Origin: Hyphomicrobiales bacterium
Lineage (GTDB): Bacteria; Pseudomonadota; Alphaproteobacteria; Rhizobiales; Beijerinckiaceae
NCBI GenBank assembly: GCA_930633525.1
Contig: CAKNFP010000002.1
Location: forward strand, 868,001 to 932,000
Direction: 5' to 3'
Length of the DNA: 64,000 nucleotides
The notes under the pieces are model-generated. The model was not told the origin of the DNA and searched no databases. It saw only the letters and a program-made list of their open reading frames with translations. The position numbers and the translations under genes are program-made. Numbering within the stretch: the stretch's first letter is position 1; the number at the start of each line of letters is the position of its first letter. Shown here one piece after another: positions 42,107 to 50,572 of the stretch.

Positions 42107-42736
42107 TCAGGAAGCATCGACATAGGTCGTGGCGACGACCGAAGGTCGTCTTGAAGCATTATCGAACCATTCTGACAGTCGAGGCGCGTGTTCGCGCCAC
42201 GCCAGTTCGCCGAGCCGGAAATCAAGATAGGCAAGAGCGGCAACCGCCGCCACCTGGTCGAGCGTGAAGTCCGCCCCCTCCCCGAAACGGCTGCCCCTCT
42301 CAAGCGCATCGAGGCCGGAGCGGATACGCCGGCGGCTGGCGGCAATGACGTTCTGCTGTCGTTGCCCCTCGGGCCTCGCCGCCTCGAGCCGCCAGACCAG
42401 CGCCGTTTCGAGAAGCGCGTCGATCATGGCGTGGCGGGTCAACACCGCCCATTTCGCCGCCGTCGAAGGAATCAGCGTGCCGTTGCCGTAGCATTCGTCG
42501 AGGTACTGGCAAATCACCTGCGAATCGAACACGGCGGTGCCGTTCTCGAGGACAAGCGTCGGTATCTTGCCGAGTGGGTGGGAGGCCATCACCTGTTCAT
42601 TGGGATTGGCCGGATGGACCGCGACGCGTATCGCGTCGATCCGGTCGACCACATTGACCTCATGCGCCACGATCATCACCTTGCGGACGAACGGGGAGCG
42701 GGAGGACCAGAAAAGAGTCATGGGTTTCGTCGTCAC
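42107..42736 (-). CDS. Glutathione S-transferase family protein
   Basis: A 209-residue GST-fold protein. The GTG at 42736 is preferred: GAGG lies upstream and GTGA overlaps the DhaKL stop by 4 bases; further upstream the frame runs over DhaKL. The thioredoxin-like N-terminal domain opens MTLFWSSRSPFVRKVMIVAH, with a Ser of SRSPF as the candidate glutathione contact, and PLGKIPTLVLENG and FDSQVICQYLDE carry the cis-Pro and the glutamyl-binding Asp-Ser. The helical C-terminal domain follows from about 85. Coupling to a kinase gene is unusual; it may conjugate, isomerise or detoxify an intermediate of the regulon. Confidence 0.85.
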   Translation of the reverse strand: MTTKPMTLFWSSRSPFVRKVMIVAHEVNVVDRIDAIRVAVHPANPNEQVMASHPLGKIPTLVLENGTAVFDSQVICQYLDECYGNGTLIPSTAAKWAVLTRHAMIDALLETALVWRLEAARPEGQRQQNVIAASRRRIRSGLDALERGSRFGEGADFTLDQVAAVAALAYLDFRLGELAWREHAPRLSEWFDNASRRPSVVATTYVDAS

Positions 42737-44403
42737 GCGAGCGCCTCCTCGATAGCCTTCAGCCAGATCGCGACCGCGACCGCGCCGCCATCGGGCTGTC
42801 CCATGGCCCGGTCCCCGAGATAGGCGGCCCGCCCCATTCTCGGCCGCATCGACGCAGTGGCTTCGGCGGCGGCCTCTGCCGCGCTGACGCCGGCCGGCCA
42901 GCCGTTCTGACGCCATGCCACGGATGCCGGCACAAGCGCGTCGAGCATGGTGCGGTCGCCGGGCCGTGCGCCCCCGATATCCTGCAGTGCGGCGATGGCG
43001 CCCTGGAAGGCATCCAGCCATTGCGCATCCGACGGCCGGTCTATGCCGGTGAGGATGTGAGAGGCCCGCAGCAGCGCAGCCGCGTAGAGCGGGCCCGAAC
43101 TTCCGGCAATAGAGCGACGCAGGCTCTCGCCGATATCCCGCAGCAGCCGCTGCGGCGTATCGTAGCTTCTGTCCGTCAATGCGCGGAGCGCCTCGGCACC
43201 CCTGACCATACTGGCGCCGAGATCTCCGTCGCCGGCATGGCTGTCAAGGTCGGTCAGGCGCGGCTCGGCGGAATCGAGCGCGGCTGCGATCCGTGATATG
43301 ACCCTGCGCATTGTGGGCGAAAGTGGTCCGACGGCAGCACCGTCGGCATCGGTGGGCGTCGGCTGCGGCGCAACCACATACTTGACCGGTCCGGTCCTGC
43401 CGTTGCCCGGCCAGGCGGGTGCGGTCGTGGCATCGTCGAGCAGCTCCTGCTGCTCTTCATCGAGCGGCAGGAGCGACAGCGAGCAGCCGGGCATTTCCAG
43501 TGCCGTCATGAAATTGCCGGTCCACACGCGCACGACCTTCACACCCCTCTCCGTCAGGGCCGCCAAGGCGCGCCGCGTGACGATGGCGAGCTCCATCGCC
43601 GTCGTCGCGCCAAGCCCGTTGACCAGCAGCGCAGCCGGTTGCTGGCTCGATACGACCAGCTCGGAAAGCAGAGGCTCCAGCATCCTGTCCACGAGTTGGT
43701 CGACCGGCGGCAGCCGCTCTCGCGCGACGCCTTTCTCGCCATGAATGCCGAGACCGAGTTCGATTTCATCGGGTCCGAGTTCGAAGCTGGCTCGACCGGC
43801 CGCCGGCAGGGTGCAGGAGCCCAGTCCGACGCCCATGGTGACGACATGCGAAGCCACGCGCCGGCCGATCTCCGCGACACGATCCAGCGGGTCACCCCGT
43901 GCGGCGGCGGCCCCGGCGATCTTATGCACGAGCACCGTGCCGGCTATGCCGCGTCGCCTGTCGCTGGCGACCGTATCGCGGAGGGCGACGTCATCCGCGA
44001 CCACGATGATGGCGGTCGGAATGCCCTGTTGCAACGCCAGCTCGGCCGCGAGCCCAAAATTGAGACGGTCGCCCGTGTAGTTCTTCACGATGAGGACAGC
44101 GCCCGCGGGACCCGCCGCTGCAAGGATCGCGGCAAGGACCGCGTCCACGCTGGGCGAAGTGAAGATATCGCCGACCACCGCGGCGCTTAGCATACCCCGG
44201 CCGACATAGCCGGCATGGGCGGGCTCGTGGCCGCTGCCACCGCCCGAGATCACTGCGACTGGCCGCTGGGCGGGTTCCACAGGCAGGTCGGCGCGCAGCA
44301 CGACGTGGAATTCATCGATCAGCGCCAACGCGGGGTTGGCCGCCACCTGGCCAACAAGCATCTCCCGCACGACGTGTCGCGGATCGTTTATCAGCTTTTT
44401 CAT
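42733..44403 (-). CDS. Dihydroxyacetone kinase family protein (fused DhaK-DhaL)
   Basis: A 556-residue fused kinase. The ATG at 44403 follows GAGGGAG; an upstream in-frame ATG gives an unrelated N-terminus. The DhaK part (about 1-335) has VISGGGSGHEPAHAGYVGRG with H59, and H221 in GLGIHGEKG, the position that covalently binds the keto-sugar. The DhaL part (about 360-556) has DSHAGDGDLGASMVRGAEAL with the Mg-binding aspartates. This single-chain layout, like the ATP-dependent enzymes of Citrobacter and eukaryotes, uses ATP rather than a PTS donor. Relatives phosphorylate dihydroxyacetone, glyceraldehyde or erythrulose. It is 182 bases downstream of the Liv operon and coupled to GST. Confidence 0.92.
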   Translation of the reverse strand: MKKLINDPRHVVREMLVGQVAANPALALIDEFHVVLRADLPVEPAQRPVAVISGGGSGHEPAHAGYVGRGMLSAAVVGDIFTSPSVDAVLAAILAAAGPAGAVLIVKNYTGDRLNFGLAAELALQQGIPTAIIVVADDVALRDTVASDRRRGIAGTVLVHKIAGAAAARGDPLDRVAEIGRRVASHVVTMGVGLGSCTLPAAGRASFELGPDEIELGLGIHGEKGVARERLPPVDQLVDRMLEPLLSELVVSSQQPAALLVNGLGATTAMELAIVTRRALAALTERGVKVVRVWTGNFMTALEMPGCSLSLLPLDEEQQELLDDATTAPAWPGNGRTGPVKYVVAPQPTPTDADGAAVGPLSPTMRRVISRIAAALDSAEPRLTDLDSHAGDGDLGASMVRGAEALRALTDRSYDTPQRLLRDIGESLRRSIAGSSGPLYAAALLRASHILTGIDRPSDAQWLDAFQGAIAALQDIGGARPGDRTMLDALVPASVAWRQNGWPAGVSAAEAAAEATASMRPRMGRAAYLGDRAMGQPDGGAVAVAIWLKAIEEALA

Positions 44404-44584
44404 AGCTCCCTCACCCAGCCGCTGCCAGGATCTCGCGGATCGCCTGTCGGTCGATGACGCGCCCCTCGCCCAAGCGCAGTTGTCTGGCCCGTGCCGCGTG
44501 CGCTCTCTTGATCGAACCCCTTCCGAGGACAATGCGTGTATTGTTGTGAATAACAAAATTCATATCGGACAATCCGGTCCGCAT
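44404..44584 (-). other. Spacer between livF-like and DhaKL genes
   Basis: About 180 bases on the minus strand between the end of the branched-chain-type ABC operon and the kinase. An AT-rich part (44530-44584) may be a promoter, so DhaKL may be expressed separately. No operator palindrome of the TGAAACGGTTCA type is present here. Confidence 0.35.
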
Positions 44585-45283
44585 TCAAAAATAATTCCAT
44601 AGATTGATTTTTTCAGCCTCGGATTTCTGACCACTAAACACCAGACGACCGCTGTTTATGATGATGACCTGGTTAGCAATCTTCATGGCAGATGCGATCT
44701 TGTGCTCGATCAGAATGGCGGAAATGGATAGCCGACCGCATATTTCACGTATTTTCCCGAAAAGTTCTTCGACGAGATCCGGCTGGAGTCCGACTGACGG
44801 CTCTTCCAGCAGGATGCACCGTGGCGATCCAAGCAGCGCCAGCGCAAAGGCGAGCATCTGCTGCTGCCCCCCGCTCATCTCGCCAGCGATCACCTTGCGT
44901 CGGTCCCTGAGGACGGGGAGGAGATCATAGACGTCATTGCGGGTGATCTTGCAGCCGTCCTTGGGGCAGTTGCGCTCGGCCACGACATCGATGCTCTCCT
45001 CCACCGACAGGTCTGGAAACACGCCGCGCCTCTCGGGTAGGAGCCGCAATCCGCGTTCCAGCCGTTCCCCGATCGGCATCTGGTCGATGCGCTCGCCATC
45101 GAGCAGAATCTCGCCGCACCGCGTCTCGATAAGGCCGATCACCGCCTTGAGCGTCGTTGATTTGCCGGCCCCGTTATGACCGAAAAAGGCGAGGATTTCG
45201 CCGTCCCCCAAGGTGAACGACACCTCCTCGAGAATCGATTTGTCGCCATAGCCCGCGACGAGTTTGCGTGCCTCCAGCGTCAA
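44585..45283 (-). CDS. Branched-chain amino-acid-type ABC transporter ATP-binding protein (LivF-like)
   Basis: A 232-residue ATPase, the shorter LivF-type length. Walker A is GHNGAGKSTTLKAVIG, the signature MSGGQQQMLAFALAL, Walker B RCILLEEPSVGLQPDLV, with the switch histidine in ILIEHKIASAMKI. It overlaps the LivG-like gene by 4 bases at its start. With LivG, LivH, LivM and the binding protein it forms a complete HAAT-family importer. Such importers carry branched amino acids, but also aromatic acids, urea and amides. Confidence 0.95.
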   Translation of the reverse strand: MTLEARKLVAGYGDKSILEEVSFTLGDGEILAFFGHNGAGKSTTLKAVIGLIETRCGEILLDGERIDQMPIGERLERGLRLLPERRGVFPDLSVEESIDVVAERNCPKDGCKITRNDVYDLLPVLRDRRKVIAGEMSGGQQQMLAFALALLGSPRCILLEEPSVGLQPDLVEELFGKIREICGRLSISAILIEHKIASAMKIANQVIIINSGRLVFSGQKSEAEKINLWNYF

Positions 45284-46047
45284 TGCTCGTCTCCCCTGCC
45301 AAAATAGATGCGCCCTAGTTCCTCGTTCGAGGTGATCTCGTCCGGCGTTCCCTGGGCCAGCAGCCGGCCGCGGTGGAAAAACAGGACGTCATCGGCGATC
45401 CGCTGCACGATGCGCGTGTTGTGCTCGACCACGAGCAATGTTCGTCCCCGCGCCTTCAGCGCGTGGATCATCGCGACCATCGCATCGAGGGCACCGGCGG
45501 CGAGGCCGGAGGTAGGCTCGTCGAGCAGGATGAGCTCGGCGCGCGTGGCCAGCACCCGGGCGATGCAAAGCAGCTTCTTCTGCCCATAGCTGAGGCTCGA
45601 GGCGGGGGCATCGATCTTGTGGCCGAGCCCGACCTCTTCCAGCAGCGCGGCCGCCTCGGCCTTCTTGCGCTTCAGCACGGCTTCGGTGTGAAACGGCCGG
45701 AACATCGCCACCAGCGGGCCGTTTCCGGCCTCGTCGGCGAGGCAAACGAGGACATTGTCGAGCGCGGAGAGTTCCTCGAACAAGCGCAGGTTCTGGAATG
45801 TGCGGGCGATCCCGAGGCGTATGCGATCATGCCGCGACAGCTCCGTGACGTCCGTGTCCTTGAACACCACCGTCCCGGTATCAGCCTTGATGAAGCCGGT
45901 GACGACGTTGAAGATCGAGGTCTTGCCGGCGCCGTTCGGGCCCACCACGCAACTGGTGCGCCCCGGCTCGATCGTGAAGCTGCAATCGTCGAGCGCCACC
46001 AACCCGCCGAACTTCTTGGTGACATGGGAGACAGCGAGATAGGTCAT
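45280..46047 (-). CDS. Branched-chain amino-acid-type ABC transporter ATP-binding protein (LivG-like)
   Basis: A 255-residue ATPase of the longer LivG type. Its ATG at 46047 overlaps the LivM stop (TAATG) with GGGAGGCGG upstream. Walker A is VGPNGAGKTSIFNVVTGF, the signature LSYGQKKLLCIARVLATR, Walker B LILLDEPTSGLAAGAL, and the switch His is in LLVVEHNTRIVQRIADDVLF. The C-terminal G-x-P-x-E-I (GTPDEITSNEELGRIYFG) tail typical of LivG is intact. Confidence 0.95.
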   Translation of the reverse strand: MTYLAVSHVTKKFGGLVALDDCSFTIEPGRTSCVVGPNGAGKTSIFNVVTGFIKADTGTVVFKDTDVTELSRHDRIRLGIARTFQNLRLFEELSALDNVLVCLADEAGNGPLVAMFRPFHTEAVLKRKKAEAAALLEEVGLGHKIDAPASSLSYGQKKLLCIARVLATRAELILLDEPTSGLAAGALDAMVAMIHALKARGRTLLVVEHNTRIVQRIADDVLFFHRGRLLAQGTPDEITSNEELGRIYFGRGDEH

Positions 46048-46907
46048 TACAACCGCCTCCCCGCAATGCCCTGCGGGCGCCACAACATGAAGGCGATCAG
46101 GATGAGGCCGTAGACCAGCTGGCGCATCGGGCCAAGCACGGTCGAGGGCAGGTCGACCATCGCGAGAAGCTGCGGCACCGCGATCAGCAGGAAGGGCCCG
46201 ATGATCGAACCCGCGAGCGTCCGGGCACCGCCAACCACGAGCATGGTCACCACCAGAACGGAGACGTGGATATCAAAGGAGGTCGGGTCGATGAAGCTGA
46301 TATAGGTCGCGTAGAGTGCGCCCGCGATGCCGGCGTAGGCGCCCGACACGGCCGCGACGCCGATTTTCGCCCTCAGGACCCGCCGCCCGGCCGCAACCGC
46401 CGCGATCTCGTCCAGCCGGATTGCATGCAGCAAACGCCCGTAAGGCGAGCGCATCAGCAGCCAGAAGCTGCCCGCCACAGTTACCAGGCACAGCGTCGAC
46501 AGCAGAACGAACTGCCGCGAGGTGGTGAACGTCCAGCCGCCGATCTCGGCGAGAGGAATGTCGAACAGGCCGGACGCCCCGCCGGTGACGCCCTGCCAGT
46601 TGATGAAGACCGAGGTGGCGACGAGCTGCGTTCCGAACGATGTGATGATGAAATAATCGCCGGCGAGGCGAAGCGATGGCAGCGACGAGATGACGTTGAC
46701 GCCTGCACAGACCACGGTCGCCACCAGCAACGCGGCGAAGAGCGGCACGCCGCTCATCATGAGCAACGCGACGGTATAGGCGCCGATCCCCATGATGGCC
46801 GCCTGCGCGACGGAAAAGATACCGATGATGCCCATCAGGAGATTGGTGCACAGGGCGGCGATGGAGAATATCTCGGCGAGAATGACGAAGCTGAGGAAGA
46901 AATTCAT
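46047..46907 (-). CDS. Branched-chain amino-acid-type ABC transporter permease (LivM-like)
   Basis: A 286-residue inner-membrane protein with eight or more hydrophobic segments. Family pattern in LLMGIIGIFSVAQAAIMGIGAY, LLHAIRLDEIAAVAAGRRVLRAKI (the coupling region) and SVLVVTMLVVGGARTLAGSIIGPFLL. It lies 10 bases after the LivH-like gene and 1 base overlaps LivG. It forms the translocation path with LivH. Confidence 0.93.
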   Translation of the reverse strand: MNFFLSFVILAEIFSIAALCTNLLMGIIGIFSVAQAAIMGIGAYTVALLMMSGVPLFAALLVATVVCAGVNVISSLPSLRLAGDYFIITSFGTQLVATSVFINWQGVTGGASGLFDIPLAEIGGWTFTTSRQFVLLSTLCLVTVAGSFWLLMRSPYGRLLHAIRLDEIAAVAAGRRVLRAKIGVAAVSGAYAGIAGALYATYISFIDPTSFDIHVSVLVVTMLVVGGARTLAGSIIGPFLLIAVPQLLAMVDLPSTVLGPMRQLVYGLILIAFMLWRPQGIAGRRL

Positions 46908-46917
46908 CCATCCCTCC

Positions 46918-47793
46918 TCAAAGCGCCCGGCTGAACCGGCGCCGGAAAAGGCCTTCCGGCTTGAGCAGGATAAAAAGGATGAAGATCCCGAACACGGCGG
47001 CGATGCTCCAGCGTCCGGGAATCAGCGCCACCGAGAGGGACTGGATGACCGCCAGCACGATCGACATGCCGAGGGCACCTGGAAGGCTGCCGATACCGCC
47101 GGCGATCATGGCGACGACGGCGGTCAACAGCACGATCAGCGACGTGTAGGGCTGCATCGCCTGGTCGACGCCGACCAGAACCGCTGGAACCGCCACGATC
47201 GCCGAACTGATCGCTAGGACATAGGCAAAGACACGCTTCGGATCGAGCCGCGTGATCTCGGCGAGCTCCGGATTGGAGGCGATCGCCCGGATGCGCTTTC
47301 CGAGAGCAGTTTTCGCGGAGAACATCGCGAGCGCACCGAAGATCGCGATGCTCAGAACGCCGATCAGCGCCTGGGGATGGCTCAGCGTCACGCCGCCGAT
47401 GTCCATATGCCCGACGCGCCACGGCAGGTCGAACTGGACGATGTTCGGTGAGAACACGATCGCCACGACATTCTGCAGGACCGTCAGCAGGCCGATCGAG
47501 GCGATCATCATCACCAGGGGCGACGCCCGCCGATCCGACAGGCGCTGGTAGAGGATGCGCTGCGTCGCATAGCCAAAGAGGGCCCCGGCCAGAACAGCCA
47601 GCAGCAAGGCGGGAATGAATGGCATGCCCGCGGCGATGAGGGCCCACGCCACATAGCCGCACAGCGTGTAGATGCCGGCGTGAGCGACGTGGAATATTCC
47701 CGTTGTGCTGTAGAAATAGGAGAAGCTGATGGATACGAGCCCAATGGCGCAGCCACTGATGACGCCATCGACGAAAAGCTGAAGATAAAGCAT
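46918..47793 (-). CDS. Branched-chain amino-acid-type ABC transporter permease (LivH-like)
   Basis: A 291-residue membrane protein, the LivH-type permease. It opens LQLFVDGVISGCAIGLVSISFSYFYSTTGIFHVAHAGIYTL, typical of HAAT permeases (read as two consecutive motifs), contains GKRIRAIASNPELAEITRLDPKRV as coupling loop and ends in LFILLKPEGLFRRRFSR. It is 18 bases downstream of the binding protein and 10 bases upstream of LivM, so part of the same unit. Confidence 0.93.
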   Translation of the reverse strand: MLYLQLFVDGVISGCAIGLVSISFSYFYSTTGIFHVAHAGIYTLCGYVAWALIAAGMPFIPALLLAVLAGALFGYATQRILYQRLSDRRASPLVMMIASIGLLTVLQNVVAIVFSPNIVQFDLPWRVGHMDIGGVTLSHPQALIGVLSIAIFGALAMFSAKTALGKRIRAIASNPELAEITRLDPKRVFAYVLAISSAIVAVPAVLVGVDQAMQPYTSLIVLLTAVVAMIAGGIGSLPGALGMSIVLAVIQSLSVALIPGRWSIAAVFGIFILFILLKPEGLFRRRFSRAL

Positions 47794-47811
47794 CGAAGGA
47801 TCCAGCGCCGA

Positions 47812-48927
47812 CTATCGCGTAGGGTTCACGGCTTCGAGCAACACACGCCTGTCACCGCGATACTGGAGAATCTCCACCGGGCGGGATGCGTTGTTGGCCT
47901 CGAACGTAATCGTCGCAACGGGCGAGCTGAACGTCTTGATTTCTTGGATCTTGTCGCGCAGCGCCGTGCCGGTGACCTCGCGCCCGGATGAAATCAGCGC
48001 CGTCGCCGCCGTCAGGATTATCTTTGTCGCATTGTAGTATTCACGGGCAAAGAAGCCCATATCTTCGACCTTGAACTTCGCCTTGAAGGTGGCGACTTTC
48101 TCCGGCTCGAGTTGGCCGGACTGGATGCCGGTCTGATACCATCCCTCGGTAGACTGAAAGCCGAAGAAGGGGCTGGAGAAGGTGTTCCCGATGGCCACCG
48201 GGAAATTCGCCACCTGGCCGATCTGGTCGGCCATCGCCGCCTGACTCTGCGTTATCGCGATATAGACGAAATCCGGCTTGGCCGCGGCAACCTTGAGGAG
48301 TGTCGGGCGGTAGTTGGTCTGGCCGAACTCGACCGGTTCTTCGGCGATGATCGTTCCGCCGACGGCCTCGAAATATTTGCGGAAGTCTGTTGCGCCGTCG
48401 ATCCCGGCGGCGGCGTTCTCATAAATGATCGCAGCTTTTTTGCCGATCTTGTCCACAGCATAGCGGGCGAGAACGCGCGCTTCCGCGCCGACGAGGGGAA
48501 TGGTGTTGATAAGGAAGGGAGAAGCCTTCTCGAGTTTGTTGGTCTGCGCCGCCGGATTCACCACGAGCACCTCGCGGCGCGTGGCGAGCGGCGCGATGGC
48601 GAGGGAGATCGAGGAATAGGCGGTAATCAGCGCGGGGATGTTGTTCAGGTCCAGCATGCGGTTGAACGCCAGGACCGCCTGGTCCGGCTTGCCCTGGCTG
48701 TCGTCGAAGATCACCCGCACCGGAACGCCGGCCGCGCCGCCGACAGCATTCGCTTCATCAACCGCGAACTGAACGCCGTTCCTTTCCTCGATGCCGATCG
48801 GCGCCGCCGGCCCGGTCAACGGCAGCAGCGCGCCGATAAGCAGCTCCTTGGGCTGCGCGAATGCTGACGGCGCGGCTGCCAGTGCCATCACCAGCGTGAC
48901 GGCTGTGCTGAAGAGCCTCATTCTCAC
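47812..48927 (-). CDS. Branched-chain amino-acid-type ABC transporter substrate-binding protein (LivJ/LivK-like)
   Basis: A 371-residue type I periplasmic binding protein. I chose the GTG at 48927, nine bases after GGGAGG; the ATG two codons later is the alternative. The signal peptide (RLFSTAVTLVMALAAAPSAFA) is followed by LIGALLPLTGPAAPIGIEERNGVQFAVDEAN, the classic opening of this family (read as two motifs). Downstream blocks include VFGAEARVLARY-type strands and YRPTLLKVAAAKPDFVYIA. The five-gene unit lies behind an operator candidate (48947-48958) only 20 bases upstream of the start, implying repression by the adjacent LacI regulator. Ligand unknown; the regulon suggests an organic acid or amide. 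Confidence 0.92.
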   Translation of the reverse strand: MRMRLFSTAVTLVMALAAAPSAFAQPKELLIGALLPLTGPAAPIGIEERNGVQFAVDEANAVGGAAGVPVRVIFDDSQGKPDQAVLAFNRMLDLNNIPALITAYSSISLAIAPLATRREVLVVNPAAQTNKLEKASPFLINTIPLVGAEARVLARYAVDKIGKKAAIIYENAAAGIDGATDFRKYFEAVGGTIIAEEPVEFGQTNYRPTLLKVAAAKPDFVYIAITQSQAAMADQIGQVANFPVAIGNTFSSPFFGFQSTEGWYQTGIQSGQLEPEKVATFKAKFKVEDMGFFAREYYNATKIILTAATALISSGREVTGTALRDKIQEIKTFSSPVATITFEANNASRPVEILQYRGDRRVLLEAVNPTR

Positions 48928-48946
48928 GATTGCGTTCCTCCCTTTA

Positions 48947-48958
48947 TGAACCGTTTCA
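48947..48958. promoter_or_regulatory. LacI-type operator candidate 3
   Basis: TGAACCGTTTCA, identical to site 1, 20 bases upstream of the Liv-type binding-protein start on the minus strand. Site 4 lies 220 bases away, a spacing that could allow looping between the Liv promoter and the regulator gene's promoter. Confidence 0.75.
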
Positions 48959-49166
48959 TTTTTTATCGTGACGTTCAACTGAATAGAGGGCGATCAGGCG
49001 TCGATGATGGCGTCTGGCTGCCCGATTTTCGCGGACATGGCCGGGACAATTCATGCTTATCCGGTCGGCGCGACGAATCGCGCGATACGAAGCACGGGCG
49101 CCATGCGATCGAGGTAACGTTTTCCCCGACCGAGCAGCACAATATTCGATCGCCGAACCGTGTCAA

Positions 49167-49178
49167 TGAAGCGGTTCA
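49167..49178. promoter_or_regulatory. LacI-type operator candidate 4
   Basis: TGAAGCGGTTCA, one base different from TGAAACGGTTCA, about midway between the Liv operon and the LacI-family gene start. Confidence 0.65.
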
Positions 49179-49308
49179 TTTTTTTCGAAATCGCTGCGCC
49201 CGCACCCCGGGCGAGCGGGGGAACGAAGCTCGCCGGATCAGAGCGGTGGCGCCAGCACGCCATCCGCCCCGCATCGCTCGAACGACCAAACCGTTGCGGT
49301 TGTTGACA

Positions 49309-49320
49309 TGAAATGGTTCA
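49309..49320. promoter_or_regulatory. LacI-type operator candidate 5 (upstream of the regulator)
   Basis: TGAAATGGTTCA, a degenerate version lacking the central CG, 54 bases before the GTG start of the LacI-family gene. It overlaps an upstream in-frame ATG (49308), one reason to prefer the later start. It suggests autoregulation with lower affinity. Confidence 0.6.
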
Positions 49321-49373
49321 TAGCACTACAGACCGAAGGTCCGGCTTATCGGACGATCCGGAGATCGAGACCC

Positions 49374-50429
49374 GTGCGAGACAGCGACTCCGCGCAAAAA
49401 TCCAGAACCGACAGCCGGGCCAAACCGCCGACCATCAATGATGTCGCGGAAATGGCCGGGGTCTCCGTCGGGACCGTGTCGAACGTCATCAATCATCGCT
49501 CGACGGTATCCTCAACCCGGCGCGAGCGCGTCCTGAAGGCGATCGAGACGCTTGGCTTCAGCGGCAGCATGCTCGCCAAGGGCATGCGGGCACAGAGCAA
49601 TCCCCTGGTGGGACTGTGCGTGCCGCACACGACCTTCGCCAATCTCGCCGCGCTTGCCGACACGCTCGACGAGAGAGCCGTGGCAGCCGACTACGAACTG
49701 GTCCAGGCGCTGAGCCGATACGACGAGGCCCGGGAGCTGGCCCGCATCAAGCGGCTGATTGCCTATCGCGTCGCCGGCATAATCATCGTCCCCGCGCTCG
49801 ATCCGAAGCCGGTGCTCGATCATCTCCATGCGGCCAAGCTGCCGACCGTCATCATCAACCGGCACGTGCCCGAGGAAAAGCGCTTCGACCAGGTCACGAT
49901 CGATCACCAGAAGTCGATCTATGAAGCGAGCCGCCAGCTATATGCTTGGGGTCACAAACGAATTTCACTCGCCATCCAATACCCGACGCTGTCGGTAACG
50001 CGCCAGCGCAGCGACGCGCTGAGCAAAGCCGCGGCGGACGCGGGCGGCGCCGCGAGTTGGAACATACTCGAGGCCGGGCACGATCAGGAGCGCTTCATCG
50101 ATATCTTCGCCGGCCATGTGCGCCGCCGCGACGCGCCGAGCGTGATAATCGCGTCGAACAGCACCATCGGCCGCTGGGTTGTCATGGCCATGCACCAGCT
50201 CGGCATGCGCTGCCCCGACGACCTTTCCGTGATGATCCTCGAAGAACCCGAATGGGCTCTCCTGACAGAGCCACAGATCTCCGCCGTCGAGCAGCCGACG
50301 CGCGAGATCGGGCGCATCGCCTGGGATCGCCTCATGGCCCGCATCGAGGGCTCCAGGGAGGAGCCGGTGGTAATCCGCTGCGAAGGCAAGATAAATTTCC
50401 GAAGTTCGGTAGCTGGTTTTACGGGTTAG
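49374..50429 (+). CDS. LacI family transcriptional regulator
   Basis: A protein of 351 residues using the GTG at 49374 (GGAG about 10 bases upstream); the ATG at 49308 would put operator 5 inside the coding region. After a polar N-terminal tail, PTINDVAEMAGVSVGTVSNVINHR (about residues 18-41) is the LacI helix-turn-helix and hinge. The remaining part is the periplasmic-binding-like sensor domain with VGLCVPHTTFANLAAL, GIIIVPALDPKPVL and SVMILEEPEWALLTEPQISA, whose ligand pocket determines the inducer. LacI proteins bind palindromes with a central CG; six candidates surround this gene. It stands between two transport operons and probably represses both. Confidence 0.9.
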   Translation: MRDSDSAQKSRTDSRAKPPTINDVAEMAGVSVGTVSNVINHRSTVSSTRRERVLKAIETLGFSGSMLAKGMRAQSNPLVGLCVPHTTFANLAALADTLDERAVAADYELVQALSRYDEARELARIKRLIAYRVAGIIIVPALDPKPVLDHLHAAKLPTVIINRHVPEEKRFDQVTIDHQKSIYEASRQLYAWGHKRISLAIQYPTLSVTRQRSDALSKAAADAGGAASWNILEAGHDQERFIDIFAGHVRRRDAPSVIIASNSTIGRWVVMAMHQLGMRCPDDLSVMILEEPEWALLTEPQISAVEQPTREIGRIAWDRLMARIEGSREEPVVIRCEGKINFRSSVAGFTG

Positions 50430-50474
50430 GCGCCGCGTGGTCGTGAGGTGAAATTTTTTTCCTCGACGCATTAT

Positions 50475-50486
50475 TGAAACGGTTCA
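50475..50486. promoter_or_regulatory. LacI-type operator candidate 6
   Basis: TGAAACGGTTCA, the same site as 1 and 3 read on the opposite strand, about 90 bases upstream of the second tctC start (50573). Confidence 0.75.
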
Positions 50487-50572
50487 TATTTGTGTTAGCT
50501 TCGTTGGTACAGGGGCGTCTGGTCGGGGACCGGGCCGCCTGATGATTCAAAAACAAGTGGGGAGGAATAGAC

